From Triplophysa rosa (Eukaryota; Chordata; Actinopteri; Cypriniformes; Nemacheilidae), in the NCBI RefSeq assembly GCF_024868665.1, contig NC_079904.1:18951173-19015172 (forward strand): a DNA stretch of 64,000 nucleotides, read 5' to 3'. The position numbers were made by a program, and so were the translations under genes. Under the pieces are notes generated by a model that was not told the DNA's origin, did not search any database, and was given only the letters and a program-made list of their open reading frames with translations. Positions 42,590 through 54,200 of the stretch are shown here, piece after piece. Each line of letters begins with the position of its first letter. Position 1 is the first letter of the stretch.

Positions 42590-45500
42590 TAGGGTTGTGC
42601 GATTTGGAGAAAATATCTAATTGCGATTTTTTTGACAGATATTGCGATTGCGATTTGATTTGCGATTTAACTTTGTAAAGTCAAGCTTCAGCTAAATTTT
42701 GTCAATAGTGTGTAACAGACTATGGGTATCATTACCCTGCTGAAAAAAACATTAAATCACAGAAATTCTAATGGTTTCCAATGAATACCATTATAAACCA
42801 ACAATTAGCTTTTTCCATTAAAACCATTGCAAAATTCCTTTTCGTAGTGTATTTTGGACATTATTCCAACAGGATTTAATGGTGTTCTATAAATTTCCAT
42901 CCGCCAGATTACACCCCACCTGGCCACCAATAGAATCCATCACATACCAGTAGAAACCATTACCTCCACTACCTTGCAGTCTAGAACATGCAGTATGCCT
43001 TTCTATCCGATAGTTATCTCATTGACTGCTAAAATACAGTCAGTGCTGCCTACAAAATGCATTCTGATTAAAGAAAAAGAAAAGATATTAACTTCCAACA
43101 TTCCAGCAACATTTATTAAAATTTATTTATAAATAACAGGTAATTAACATTCACTTTTCTTTAGTGCAAACAATTTCCAATAAGAATAAATACAATTACA
43201 TAAAATTTTTGTAAACAAGGCAAGCTCTTCTAACTTGACAAACACAAAATAAATATAACAAAATGCTACATATTTCAATCGAAAAAAATATATAGCATTT
43301 AAAATATTGGACAGCACACATTCAAGTATAAAGAGCATAACATTTTCTTTACAGAGTAAAGGCTGCCAGTAAGTGGCATTACAAAATAAAGTGCAGAACA
43401 AATCCTGACCCCAACCGAAGTCTTACAAACCTTTGTTGAAATTTCTTATCCCAAAGGCAAGTACAGCATTTACAAATTTTTGGCCAAAAACACTAACATA
43501 TCTACCTTTGCCGGTTTCAAACATGAGCGATCACATGTCACAACGTTTCCGATAGCACTAAAGAGTCTCTCCGATGGGGAACTTGTGGCTGGTATACATA
43601 GGTATTTGCGAGCCAGTTTGCTCAGTCTTGGAAAGTTAACCCTATGTACTTTCCACCAAGCCAGGGATCTTGCTCTGCATCAATAGCAGGAGTCATAAGG
43701 TAGCTGTTTAGCTCAGCTTCCATGGAGTCCTCCAACTGCACAGATGAAGCAGGGGGCACAGCAGTGCTCTTGAAGAAGCTGCCCAGTGACCGCTTGCCCT
43801 TCTTCACTTTGGATGTTGATGGTTCTGCCTCTGCTGCACTTTGATGAACGCCACATGTGGTGCTAAGACAAACCCTCTTCTCCTGAAAAACAAAGAACTG
43901 TCTTTTCAATCTAATATAATTTTGAGCAACTGGGCATTTTTATGTAGGCATTTAAAAATGGCATAGATTTAACATATAATAACAAGCTATTATAACAATG
44001 TAATTTAGAGGTATTATAATGTTGCTATCTGCTGCAATTTTATGCTATTAAAAATATATATTTATTTTTAGCATATTCTATTGCTTTTGCACATTGATGC
44101 ACTTGGAATCAAAACAAGTTACCTTTTGTGCCTCCTGTTCCATTTCTAATTTGACTCTTGCTCTGATGTCTGGAATATTCTCTTGTTTTACATAGTCCAT
44201 TTTGAATCGCGGATCAAGGAATGAAGCTACATCAAGAAGCTCCTGTGTGGCTGGGTCACTATATTTGTCTTCCATATAGCCAAGGGCCCTTAACTTTATG
44301 GCCTTTGTTAGATCGGTGTCATCGTCCTTTTCAGCCAAGGTTTCTGTTTTCAGGAGATGCAGGACTGGCTTCAGATAGGATACGCTGACATATGATTCAC
44401 CAGATAAGGCATCTGTAAAGTCTTGGAGAGGACGTAGGGCAGCATTGATAGATTCGAGTACCTCTGTGTCCTGCCAGGTGGGGACCAAGTGACGTGTCTT
44501 CCTGTCTTCAGACAGAACTTGAGACAAGGCCTTGCTCTGCTCCAAGACCCTCTCTATCATCTTCTGCCTAGAGCCCCATCTTGTTGGACACTCTGTGATT
44601 AAGGAATGCCCTGGCAGATTCAAATGTTCTTGTGCCTCACTCAGTGCATTTTTCTTTTTCCAGCTGTGTGAGAAATGGCCAACCAGCTGCTTACAAAGTC
44701 CTGTTGCTCGATTTACCCTTGCATCATCCTTCAAAGCATTTTCTGGAAAAAAAACATGAAACCTAAATATTGTGCATGCTTGATTCTGATTTGCATTTGC
44801 CAGACTTAATGTAGTTTTCAAGTTTCAAGTTTATTTGTAATATGTACAGATTATCAGTGACAGTCTGACTCTGTACTGTACATTAAAATGTTTAATGTGA
44901 GACATTATTCTACAGCAGTGTTGACCATAGCTAAATTTAAGAAATGGGAACAAATAATAGTAGTAACAACAATAATAATAAATAATAATAATAAAAGATA
45001 CATTTAAGGTTATCTCATTTAATCATATTATTTTTTAATAATTAACAAGCATATTGCATCTAATTACACATAAATAGAGAGAGGCAAACTTACCAATGGC
45101 AAGATGCAGCCTGTGGCCAAAACACTGAAGTCTGGTCCATTCGTTTAATTCCATAGCTTTTACAACGTTTGCTGCATTATCAGTTGTAATGCACGTCTGT
45201 CCCTCTTCGTTCAGACCACACCAACTGGATAAACACTCCCTTAATCCATGGGATATATTCTGTCCCGTGTGGTCTGCGGGAAAATATGCCGTTTGCAGAC
45301 AGCGAGTCTTCAGCTCGAAGTCATTATTGATAAAGTGCACAGTGAGACTAAGATACGGTTCGGTCGTCCTGCTTGACCACAGGTCTGTTGTTGCATAGAA
45401 TTCCACGCTTGACAGTTCTGCCTCAACTTTATTCCTACATTCAATATACAGCTGTGGGATTGCAATTTGACTAAAATATGTGCGAGAGGGAATTGTATAT

Positions 45501-46227
45501 CTCCTATCCAACATTCGGATGAGGTTTTTAAACCCCTCTTTGGTCACAACATTAAAAGGCACCATGTCTTTAGCGAGGTAGTGGGTTATGGCGTTAGTTA
45601 TCTCCTGATGCCTTCGTGAGGTCTTTTCATATGGTGTAACAGCCGCAAACAACTCTGAAATTGTACTCTGTTGTTGCTTGCTACTAGATTGTGTGTCACT
45701 TGCAGCACTTTCAGTCGACTTCTTAGCAATACACTCCTCAAAAAGTCGCCTGTGGTGTTTTTTCAAGTGCTGGTAGAGGTTTGTTGTATTCCCACACGAT
45801 GTAGCAACAAGTCTACGACAGCTCTTACAAGTTACCTTTTTTTGTTCTACGTCTGTCTTTTCGAATCCGAAATAATCCCAGATCACAGACGTTCTGTTTA
45901 TTTTGGGTATTAATTCGCCCGATGCGTGGTCTGATTCTGAAGACGCCATTATCACACTCCACCGCGCTTCTCCATTTTTTTTTAAATGAGGGGCGTTTAC
46001 GGCGTTACGCAATTGGCTAGGGCAGTGCTGATTGGGGCAACTCTCACTCAGTTGGAGGCTCAATTGGTTAGTAAGACTGCCACACAAAGTCACACAGTCA
46101 CGCATTTGCTCTTGAACAGATTTGCAGTGTTTTTTAATCGCATCCACATCGCAGCCCTTTGCGATTAGCAAATCGCAACGTTTCAAATCGCGATTGCGAT
46201 TCGATTTCGATTAATCGTTCAGCCCTA
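42590..46227 (-). mobile_element. hAT transposon (Ac-like, BED finger), 3.64 kb
   Basis: Flanked by gagcccgg on both sides (42582-42589 and 46228-46235), a perfect 8-bp target duplication. Terminal repeats are tagggttgtgcgattt at the left and the reverse complement tagggctgaacgatta at the right. It contains a single three-exon minus-strand transposase gene. It lies inside the right terminal repeat of DIRS copy 3, so it is the youngest of the three nested layers. Confidence 0.95.
43470..45949 (-). pseudogene. Ac-like hAT transposase (ZBED-type), three exons, one frameshift
   Basis: Exon 1 is 45949-45094 (donor gtaagt), exon 2 is 44742-44123 (acceptor after a T-run and CAG), exon 3 is 43882-43470. 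The protein starts MASSESDHASGELI. A BED zinc finger lies at about residues 20-66 (C41, C44, H61, H66). The catalytic domain shows TTDLWSS (first Asp) and CITTDNAANVV (second Asp), with CFGHRLHLAI just after. Exon 2 holds CPTRWGSRQKMIERVL and ASFLDPRFKMDYV. Exon 3 ends in the hAT dimerisation block YLCIPATSSPSERLFSAIGN. One C is missing near 43675 (expected DPLAWWK), shifting the end of exon 3. The start was chosen because the upstream codons lie in 5' leader sequence. Confidence 0.88.
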
Positions 46228-46357
46228 GAGCCCGGTATGCAAATTTCATTCGCCAATTTTCATTGGCCTTTTCTAAACACTCAGAAGATGATAGGTTCTC
46301 AAGACAAACCCCATTCTGTCGGTTCGACACAACGTCGAGAGACTGACAGAAAGGGAA

Positions 46358-47022
46358 CTATGTAACGTAACCTTCCATCCAACGAGGACGTCGGCTCACA
46401 CGGGTAGAAACCCTTTGAAAAACTTCAGGAGCTTGAGGCTCTGGAGGAGGAGGAGGAGGAGGAAGTAACTGAAATGACAAGTCCACAGCATCTGTGTCAG
46501 TAGCCTCCGAAACAGGTGAAACAGAACGAGCCAGATGAGAAGCATGCCATTTCTTTCCGTCGGATAACAGGTAAGTACACACCCCCAGTTTACGCACAAT
46601 TTGGCGAGGATTAGCAAATTTCGGATGTGCTTTCGGAACATGAGTTGGAATGCGCACACGCACCCAATCCCCCACTTTAAAATCAGGAGTGCGAGCTACA
46701 CGTTTAGAATCAGTGTATGCTTTCATTTTCTGTTGATTCAAAGAAACTCGCTGAAGAAGCGCAAGAACATCCGTCTGCGGAAGGGGAGGAGGAAGAACAT
46801 TAAGACGCGTTCGCATCTCTCTTCCATGAAGCAACTCAAACGGGGATAACCCCGTAGCAGAATGAGGTGCAGCACGATACACTTGGAGAAATTCTATGAC
46901 TGTAGCTTTCCACGGCTTTGCTTCCAGAACAGCAGACTGAATGCAGCTTTTCAACAAGCGATGAAACCGTTCCACAGCTCCATTTGCAGCTGGGTGGTAC
47001 AAAGAAGTACGTACGTGGTGAA
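46358..47022 (-). pseudogene. Gypsy-2 integrase C-terminal part
   Basis: The frame reads MYHPAANGAVERFHRLLKSC, where the E of VER is the third catalytic residue of the D-D-E triad; the two Asp residues are deleted. It continues with HSATGLSPFELLHGREMRTR, a basic SH3-like part (DFKVGDWVRVRIPT, RQIVRKLG), then a Pro-rich tail and RVSRRPRWMEGYVT followed by a stop. DIRS copy 3 begins right at this stop codon. Confidence 0.85.
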
Positions 47023-47042
47023 TGTCTCTCTCTCTCTCTCTC
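47023..47042. repeat. (TC)n tract at the Gypsy-2 deletion joint
   Basis: Ten tc units, exactly where RT fingers are joined to integrase. Confidence 0.9.
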
Positions 47043-47600
47043 GGATAGGGTAACTATCCGTAACCACTGCCTTGTTGGGTTCTCGCAAATCCACACACAT
47101 TCGAATAACACCTGACTTTTTCTGCACTACTACTATCAGGGAGACCCACGGCGAAGCGTCCACGCTCTCGATAACGCCTAAATCAAGAAGGCGATGAATT
47201 TTCTCAGTGACGGCATCTCTAACAGAAAAGGGTAAGCGGCGGAGTTTCTGGCGTACAGGAGCGACAGCTGAAGAAATCTTTACTCTGTGCACGAAACCTT
47301 TTGCGCAACCCACAGCAGCCGAAGGCGTCAAAGCAGACAATCGCAGCACAGGAGTTGAAATCTGCGCTGGCAGAACTGAATTGCCTTCGAAACGAAGATG
47401 TAATCCATTAATAAGATCCATCCCAAGCAAAGCTGTACCCGATTCAACCACAAAGAACGACGTGGAGCAGGTGATGTCATCCTTAGAGACAGTGACAGGT
47501 AAGCATCCAATTACGGGAATCGGATCACAAGAGTACGTCACCAGTTTCAATGACGGAGGCAGAAGGGCGTCTTTCTTGAAGTGAGTTTCATACAAAAGTT
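47043..47600 (-). pseudogene. Gypsy-2 protease end and RT N-terminus
   Basis: The frame reads DITCSTSFFVVESGTALLGM and DLINGLHLRF (end of protease), then VAPVRQKLRRLPFSVRDAVT, LLDLGVIESVDASPWVSLIV and GVIRMCVDLREPNKAVVTDS, the RT fingers. It stops making sense at DSYPI, where a (GA)n tract (47023-47042) joins it to integrase. The RT palm with the YxDD motif is gone. Confidence 0.85.
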
Positions 47601-48572
47601 TTGGTAGGTAGAAACAGACGATCCAGTATCCACGGTAAGCTCAACAGGCACAGAAGTAGTCGCGGTCATAATGACAGCAGTGCACTGAATTTTATCCGTC
47701 AAAGAATCATGCATGTAAAGAATCTGCACTTCAGGCAAGTCAATTTCACACACTGAGCGAGCTTGTCCCGAACGACACACCCGCGAATAATGTCCCCTCT
47801 TTTGACAGTGATTACACTGTGCCGATGCAGCAGGACAGCAACGGTCATTCGCGAGGTGTTTCATAGACCCACATCGAAAACACTCACGGGCCGACGAACC
47901 AGGAGCAGAAGACGAAGATTTTGAAGAACGAGCTGTAGACGGCGGCTTTGGAGGCAGTGTACGGCGACGACGCACTGCTGCAGATGGAGACTTGGCATGT
48001 ATCACTTGCACAGGTACTGAACGATGACTCGATAAAAGTTTGGCTTGTTCACAAGCAGCTTCTGTTTGAGAGGCAATAGTAATGGCTTTTTCAAGAGTCA
48101 AGTCAGATTCCAAAAGCAACCTCTAACAAATCCGATGACTGTACACATTCTCCACCAGCTGATCATGCAACATGTCATCCAGCGTAGCTGCAAAGTCACA
48201 AGTAGCCGCTAAGTCCCGTAGAGCAGCAACGTACTGACTAATGGATTCTCCCGGAGCTTGAACTCGTTTCCTGAAAGCATGGAGCTCAGCCACTATGTTC
48301 CGTCGAGGAGTAAAGTGCGCTTTCAAGGCCGCAATCGCATCTTCTATAGAATCACCTTGATCCGGCAAGGCATAAAACAATCGCTGGCCTTCAGTCACCA
48401 GACAATGTAGAAGCAGTGCTCGTCTGCGTGCAACCGGCCATCCATCTCCAGAAGCACCAACAACAAGCAAATAATTCTGGAACATGCGTAACCACGTGTC
48501 GAAAGGGATAGCTGGATCTCCAGGACATGGCAAAAATGGCGTGGGAAACGAAGAAACAGCAGCTATCCTCAT
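47547..48572 (-). pseudogene. Gypsy-2 gag, zinc knuckles and protease start
   Basis: The likely gag start is the ATG at 48572 (MRIAAVSSFPTPFLPCPGD). The capsid part includes FDTWLRMFQNYLLVVGA and RVQAPGESISQYVAALRDLA. An in-frame stop near 48122 interrupts it. The same frame then continues with EKAITIASQTEAACEQAKLL, two zinc knuckles (CFRCGSMKHLANDRCC and CNHCQKRGHYSRVC) and the protease motif VELTVDTGSSVST. A one-base shift near 47595 leads to the next segment. The in-frame stop and shift mean it cannot make gag-pol. Confidence 0.88.
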
Positions 48573-48579
48573 AACAAAA

Positions 48580-48598
48580 AAATACCTCGTCGCCAATT
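48580..48598 (-). promoter_or_regulatory. Gypsy-2 candidate primer binding site
   Basis: Directly downstream of the 5' LTR the minus strand reads AATTGGCGACGAGG. TGGCGACGAGG would pair with a tRNA 3' end of the form CCTCGTCGCCA. The tRNA species was not identified. Confidence 0.5.
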
Positions 48599-48802
48599 TG
48601 TTGTGTCCTTAGTAGGAAGCAATGAGGAGGCATACGGAAATAAAGACTACTTTTATTAAACCAAATCCAGTAGCAGAATAGTACAGCGCATGCAGCCGCA
48701 GGTGGAACACTTCTCACTTCCCTTCTCCTATCTCCGCATACACACACATAACAGCAACCTCTACTGCCACCTACTGGTCAACATGCACAGAAGAACACAA
48801 CA
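48599..48802 (-). repeat. Gypsy-2 5' LTR
   Basis: Starts tgttgtgtcctta and ends gaacacaaca on the plus strand. On the minus strand it contains TTTAATAAAAGTAG, a poly(A)-type signal. Followed by the target duplication gttac at 48803-48807. Confidence 0.95.
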
Positions 48803-48807
48803 GTTAC

Positions 48808-49885
48808 TCCAGAAGACGCTTCATTAGTTAGTTAAGGAGTCTTGGTCCACCCGCTGAAATCAGCATTTAAAACTTCCAGAAGGCTCCCTTTGCCCTTTTG
48901 ACCTGCTGTGACAGAGAGGGTCCATTAAACGTAAGTGGCTTTCATTTTAATGAATGAATGATGTGAAAGAAAAAGCAATACTATTTTTTACTTATTTAAG
49001 GGTTTTAGGAAAGTGTCTTTTATAAGTTTATTTTTTAACAAATTAAAGTTTTGATAATTGGTATTTACAGAATTTGTCATCAATTGATGTGAGTGCATGA
49101 GAAGAGTTATGGCAGGGCTTTGCAATTCAGAGCTACCTAATTCTGAGTCAGGACAGCATTTTAAAATTTAATTCATTAGGATATCATTGGATTCAATTAT
49201 TTGGCTGCATCGTGTCTTTTTTCCAAAACATTGTCTCTGTGTACGATTTTACTTTCTACCAGTAAACATTTGTTTGCACTTAAGTATTTGTGAAGATATG
49301 TGTACCTGAAGATGTGTGTGTGTTGTAAGTATATGTGTATGTACTTGCAAAAAGATCTCATCAGTACTCATAGGGATTTTTATGTAAAGTGTGGTTCTTG
49401 CATAATACAGCTTTTTGGATCCTAGATTCAACGACATACTAATATAAAAACTGCATACTAATGTTTACTAACATTTATAAATTCTTAGGGATGCAATTAC
49501 CTAAATATGTTTACAGTTTTTCTCGATTGCTAACACACTAAAACTAATAATTTCAAAACTATTCATTCAGTTAAAATAAATGACACTTTTGACAAATCGC
49601 TTTATTGTTTACTTTATCTTCTCTGTAAGTCACTTTAGAATAAGGCGTCTGCTAAATGCTTGAATGTTATTTAGGCTCTGCAGTTATACTGTATTGTGTT
49701 GCATGATCAGTCCATATTGTTCTTTGTTTTTTTAACTCGTCTATTGCATCTACTTTACAGTTTTTTTCAACTGCTTACACACATTTTCAAGATGTTGCCT
49801 CTTTTTTTCAAAACTTTACACACAAATCCAAGAATTGCACACACAAAATGCAAATTGCCTCACATCTCTTGTAAAATGAAGCACT
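48808..49885. other. Host-like interval with short repeat fragments
   Basis: Right flank of Gypsy-2. Two stretches, 49509-49540 and 49755-49790, carry the tttacagtttttctcgattgc motif also seen at 63471 and 63853. 49623-49663 (ctgtaagtcactttagaata) resembles the 3' tail of an L2 LINE. No gene is seen. Confidence 0.5.
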
Positions 49886-51065
49886 ACTGAGTCTGCACTG
49901 CTTAAAGTGTTTAATGACATTTTACTTGCAGTTGATGGTGGCAAAAATACAGTCTTGTTGCTTCTTGATCTTACAGCTGCCTTTGATACAGTGGATCATA
50001 ATGTTATTCTTTGGCGGTTAGAACATTTGATTGGTATCACGGGTACTGCTTTGAAATGGTTCAGTTCATATCTTAAAGACAGGACTTTTTCTGTTGAGTT
50101 AGGCAAGTTTTCTTCATCTGTTGCTCCTATTGTTTGTGGAGTACTTCAAGGATCCATCTTAGGCCCACTTCTTTTTAATTTGTATATGCGACCTCTGGGA
50201 GATATTATTAGGAAGCATAATGTTTCATTTCACTTATATGCCTATGACACTCAGCTGTACCTGCCATTGAAAGCTGGCGATTCCATTGAACCCTTATTGG
50301 CCTGCCTTGTGGACATTAGAAATTGGTTATCTAGTAGTTTTCTTCGACTAAATGAAAACAGAACTGAAATAATTGTATTTGGCCCTCCAAAGCTGAGAGG
50401 TATTGTTATAAAGGAGCTCACCAACCACTTCTCCTCAGTCTCATCACAGGTCAGGGATCTTCATGTTATTTTGGACTCTGAACTTTGCTTGACTAAGCAA
50501 ATAAATTCTGTTGTTAAAAACAGTTTTTATCAATTACAGATCATCTCGAGACTGAAAACATCTTTGTCTTTTCATGACTTGGAAAAGGTCATTCATGCTT
50601 TCATTACCTCTCGCCTTGATTATTGTAACTCATTGTATTTGGGTCTCCCTCAGTCATCCATTGCACGTTTACAGATAGTACAGAATGCTGCTGCAAAGCT
50701 GTTGACCAGGGCAAAGAGATCTGATCATATAACACCTATCCTGGCCACATACATTGGCTCCCTGTCTGTTATCGAATTCAATTCAAAATCTTGCTGTTCG
50801 AAAGCTCTTAATGGTCAAGCCCCATCTTATCTGGAAGATCTTCTTACTCCTCTTTCATCCTCCAGATATTTTAGATCGTCTGACAGGGCTTTTTTAGTTG
50901 TCCCTCGTTTACATCTGAAAACAAAAAGTGATTTTTGTTTTCAGACAAAATTTTGTTCCCCCCCCCTTTGGAATCAACTACCACCCGACATCCGCCTTGC
51001 ACCTTCTATTTTAACTTTTAAAACAAGGTTGAAAACATATCTTTATTCTCAGGCTTTTCATTGAT
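49886..51065 (+). pseudogene. L2-group LINE of a third family: RT 3' half
   Basis: The open stretch starts TESALLKVFND (5'-truncated) and continues NTVLLLLDLTAAFDTVDHNV (motif A), GSILGPLLFNLYMRPL and YAYDTQLYL, where the first Asp of the normal YADD is Tyr. Later RLDYCNSLYLGLPQ, VQNAAAKLLTRAKR and a C-terminal LTFKTRLKTYLYSQAF are seen. Between about 50745 and 50800 the LHWLP region reads differently (ATYIGSLSVIEFNSKSCCSK), a pair of compensating frameshifts. The 3'UTR runs to about 51240, where the next element is inserted. Confidence 0.85.
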
Positions 51066-51249
51066 TTTACTTATGTTTTTGCTTGTCTTATGTCTATGTC
51101 CTCTGTACATTTCTGTACAAGATTGAAAGAAATTGGCAGAGAGATGTTTAAAATTCACTTTAAAAACAAAAGCAAGATTGAAACCAAAGTTTTTATTTCT
51201 TGTGTTTATTTATGTTTTTGCTGGTTGTGAATACAGTATTACTGTACAC

Positions 51250-54200
51250 CAGTGGCGGCCGGTCAATAGGGGGTGCTGGGGCGCCGCCCCCTTAAAGTTA
51301 TCCAGAGAAGAAAGCTACTTTAATATGCCAACAATAAGTTTAATATATATAGCAAATTAATAACGTAATAAAACAATTTAGTCGTACTATTCCACCGTTA
51401 GTCATATTATCATTTATTAAAAAATCAAAATTGTATTTTGTTCATACGTGTGCGGGGCGCCGGACAAACGAGTGTGTATGTAGGCACAAACATTTTTGAA
51501 AAGCATGTGATTTGAGGCTGAGCTCTAATTGGCTTGTTTCAAATCGTCCTTGGGGCGCAGCACTCTGCGCCCCAAACCCTCCCACTTTTGTTGTAAGCGA
51601 ATCAATATTGTTTTTATATTTTTGGCCTCATGTGATTGGACCGTTCTTAACGCCTCTCATTACCGCTCAGCAGATTGTCATTTGACTGACAGGTACTGAT
51701 TAACGTGGAAGCAAGCGAAATTATCTCGAGATGAAAGAAAATTCGGTTTTATCTTTACAAGAATACCCGTTCCAAAGGCGTTCAGATGAAGAAAAAAAAC
51801 GGATCAAGGAGCTTGGACCAGATCGACCCAACTTGCAAATTCAGCAGCAGTCAAGTGATCGCGGTCGATCTTACACTCGGTGCTTTTCCGGCACTTCTTA
51901 TGGAAAACGGAGTTGGCTAGCTGGATGCGATGTAAGTCATGCCTTTTATTGTTTTCCCTGTTTGCTGTTTCAAAGTCTTGGCACCGAAACGTTGTGGACA
52001 ACAACAGGGGTTTGCGATTTAAAACATCTCTCTGATAAGTGCAAGCGACATGAAAGTAGCCGCAGCCATCTTGACAACGCTATGAGGCTCCAGTTTTTTG
52101 GGAAGCTTAGCATTGCTGAACAGCTAGATGAAGGCTACAGGATTGGCATTAGAAGGCACAATGAAGAGGTCACAAAAAATCGACACATCCTGTCTAGAAT
52201 AATAGACTGTGTAAAATTTTGTGGCGCATTTGAGCTGGCTTTGCGTGGCCACAATGAGAGCGAGAGCTCAGATAACCCCGGGATATTCCGTGGCTTGGTC
52301 GACTTTGTTGCTTCTCTTGATGGAGTTTTGAAAGAGCACCTCGAGAATGCCTCTGTGTTTAAGGGAACTTCGAAAACCGTGCAGAACGAGCTGTTGGACT
52401 GTATGTTGTCTGTTATGAGGGAACACATAATCCAAGAAGCACAAAACAGCGATTTTCTATCAATCCAGGCCGACGAGACCACCGATATTGCCACACAGTG
52501 CCAACTTGTGCTTGTGCTGCGCTACATTGATGGCAAAAGCAACGTACAGGAGAGGTTTTTTGCTTTTATTCATCTGCATTCAACTACAGCTGATTCCATC
52601 GCTACAGCACTAAAAGAGCATCTTACTGTCATCCTTCCAGAGGATCAGAAGAGTAAACTCATCTCCCAAGCGTATGATGGAGCCAGCGTGATGAGAGGTG
52701 CCACTGCAGGTGTTCAAAGGAAGATTCAAGATGTGTACCCAAATGCCCATTACATCCACTGCTATGCTCATCAGCTCAATCTAATAATGCAAAAGGCCAC
52801 TTCTCACATACCCAAAGTTAGAATTTTTTTTCTAACCTTGGAGGATTTGCCAGCTTTTTTTCAAGATCACCCAAGCGCACAGATGTTCTTGATAAAGTAG
52901 TTGCCCATAGACTACCAACATCAAGCAGTGTTAGATGGAACTTCCACAGCCGTGCCATCAATACAGTGTTTGAGCACAGAGAGGGCCTCATTCGCTGTTT
53001 TGAAACTATTCGAGACTCAGGTGACTTTGACCCTGTTACCACCAGAGAGGCAGGAGGCTTTGCCATGCTGCTGGAGGATCAGGATTTTAATTTTTTTCTG
53101 CAACTTTTCCACAACATCATGCCACACGTGGACATCCTCTATGCCAAACTCCAGAAGAAGGACATAGATTCAGTCCACATTAAGGGGAGCATCCAGCAGT
53201 TCCAGCAGGACATACAGAAGATCAGGTAGCAGCTGTATTCCTTCTTTTGAATTTGTTATCATTATTATTGTTATTAGTCATACATTTTCTTAATCCTTTG
53301 CAGAAATTCTCTCCATTCTCTGGTTAACCAAAGCAGTGAAGGAGCTTCTCAACCAAAGAGGCGGCGGTTGCTTAGTCCAGACGTCCATGAACGGATTGCA
53401 ACAGAGGTAAGTTTATTGTAGTCCTTGTTACTCTGCAGTTTTTCATAGAAAAGCTATCAAAGGAAGCTATCAAAAAGAAAGTAAATATTAACAACAAGTT
53501 AAACGGCATGGTTTCATTTACCCTCTTTGGGTACTAAATGTGTTCTCATGTCTTTGAGTTTATAATTTTTTTGCTTAAATATTGTAGCAAAGAGTAGATC
53601 CTTTGATATTGGGCTTTATTAAACTTTATGAAACTATACTACATTTATTTGCAATGCATATTTTACTACAAGTCAATCTATTTAACCATTTTCATAGTCT
53701 TTAAATAGTGATCTAAATAGATTTGTTATTCTTAGGTTTCCTCTAGTGGTGTGCCCTTTTTATCTGATTGATATGAAAATGGCTGATAATAAAAAAATGC
53801 TATTAGCGCCCTAAGCATCAGAAGTTCATGAAACTTGGCATGTTTGTCTAGTCCATATGTATGAAGTTTGGATAAATCAGGGATTCAAACATTGAAACTG
53901 GTCTCCGTCTCTCTTATGACTTACAACTGATCATGTTGCAGTTGAAATTGACATTTTGTCATCACTACATCATTTTTGTTTTTGTCCTTCACTCTGTAGG
54001 TCTGTGACACCATACTCCAACACACCATGGAACGGTTCTGCTTCACAAGCCACCTCGTTAGTGCCACCCTGCTGCAAGCAGACAGGTTTGAACAGTACAC
54101 AGTGGCGTTTCCTGAAGATGCACTGAGTAGGACTTTGAAGGCCTATCCAGTGCTCAATGGGAGTAAGCTAAAGACAGAGCTTAGTCTCATCTACTGCAAG

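Larger units (their letters stand above)
36687..46358 (-). mobile_element. DIRS-type retrotransposon copy 3, inserted in Gypsy-2
   Basis: The left end is gtcttggttacgg at 36687. The right end is gaaaggga(ac) at 46358. The interruption by a hAT element (42590-46227) is exact. Without it the DIRS length is about 6.0 kb. It includes terminal inverted repeats, internal complementary region (about 36960-37065), gag, RT, RNase H and recombinase. It is the most complete DIRS copy in the window but still frameshifted. Confidence 0.92.
36279..48802 (-). mobile_element. Ty3/Gypsy LTR retrotransposon (Gypsy-2) with nested DIRS and hAT
   Basis: Both LTRs are present (36279-36482 and 48599-48802, 204 bp each, three differences) and the element is flanked by gttac on both sides (36274-36278 and 48803-48807). 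The Gypsy sequence itself is only about 2.85 kb: 36279-36686 and 46358-48802. Between them is DIRS copy 3, which holds an Ac-like hAT. Gag, zinc knuckles, protease, the first part of RT and the end of integrase remain. The RT core, RNase H and most of integrase are deleted. Confidence 0.92.
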
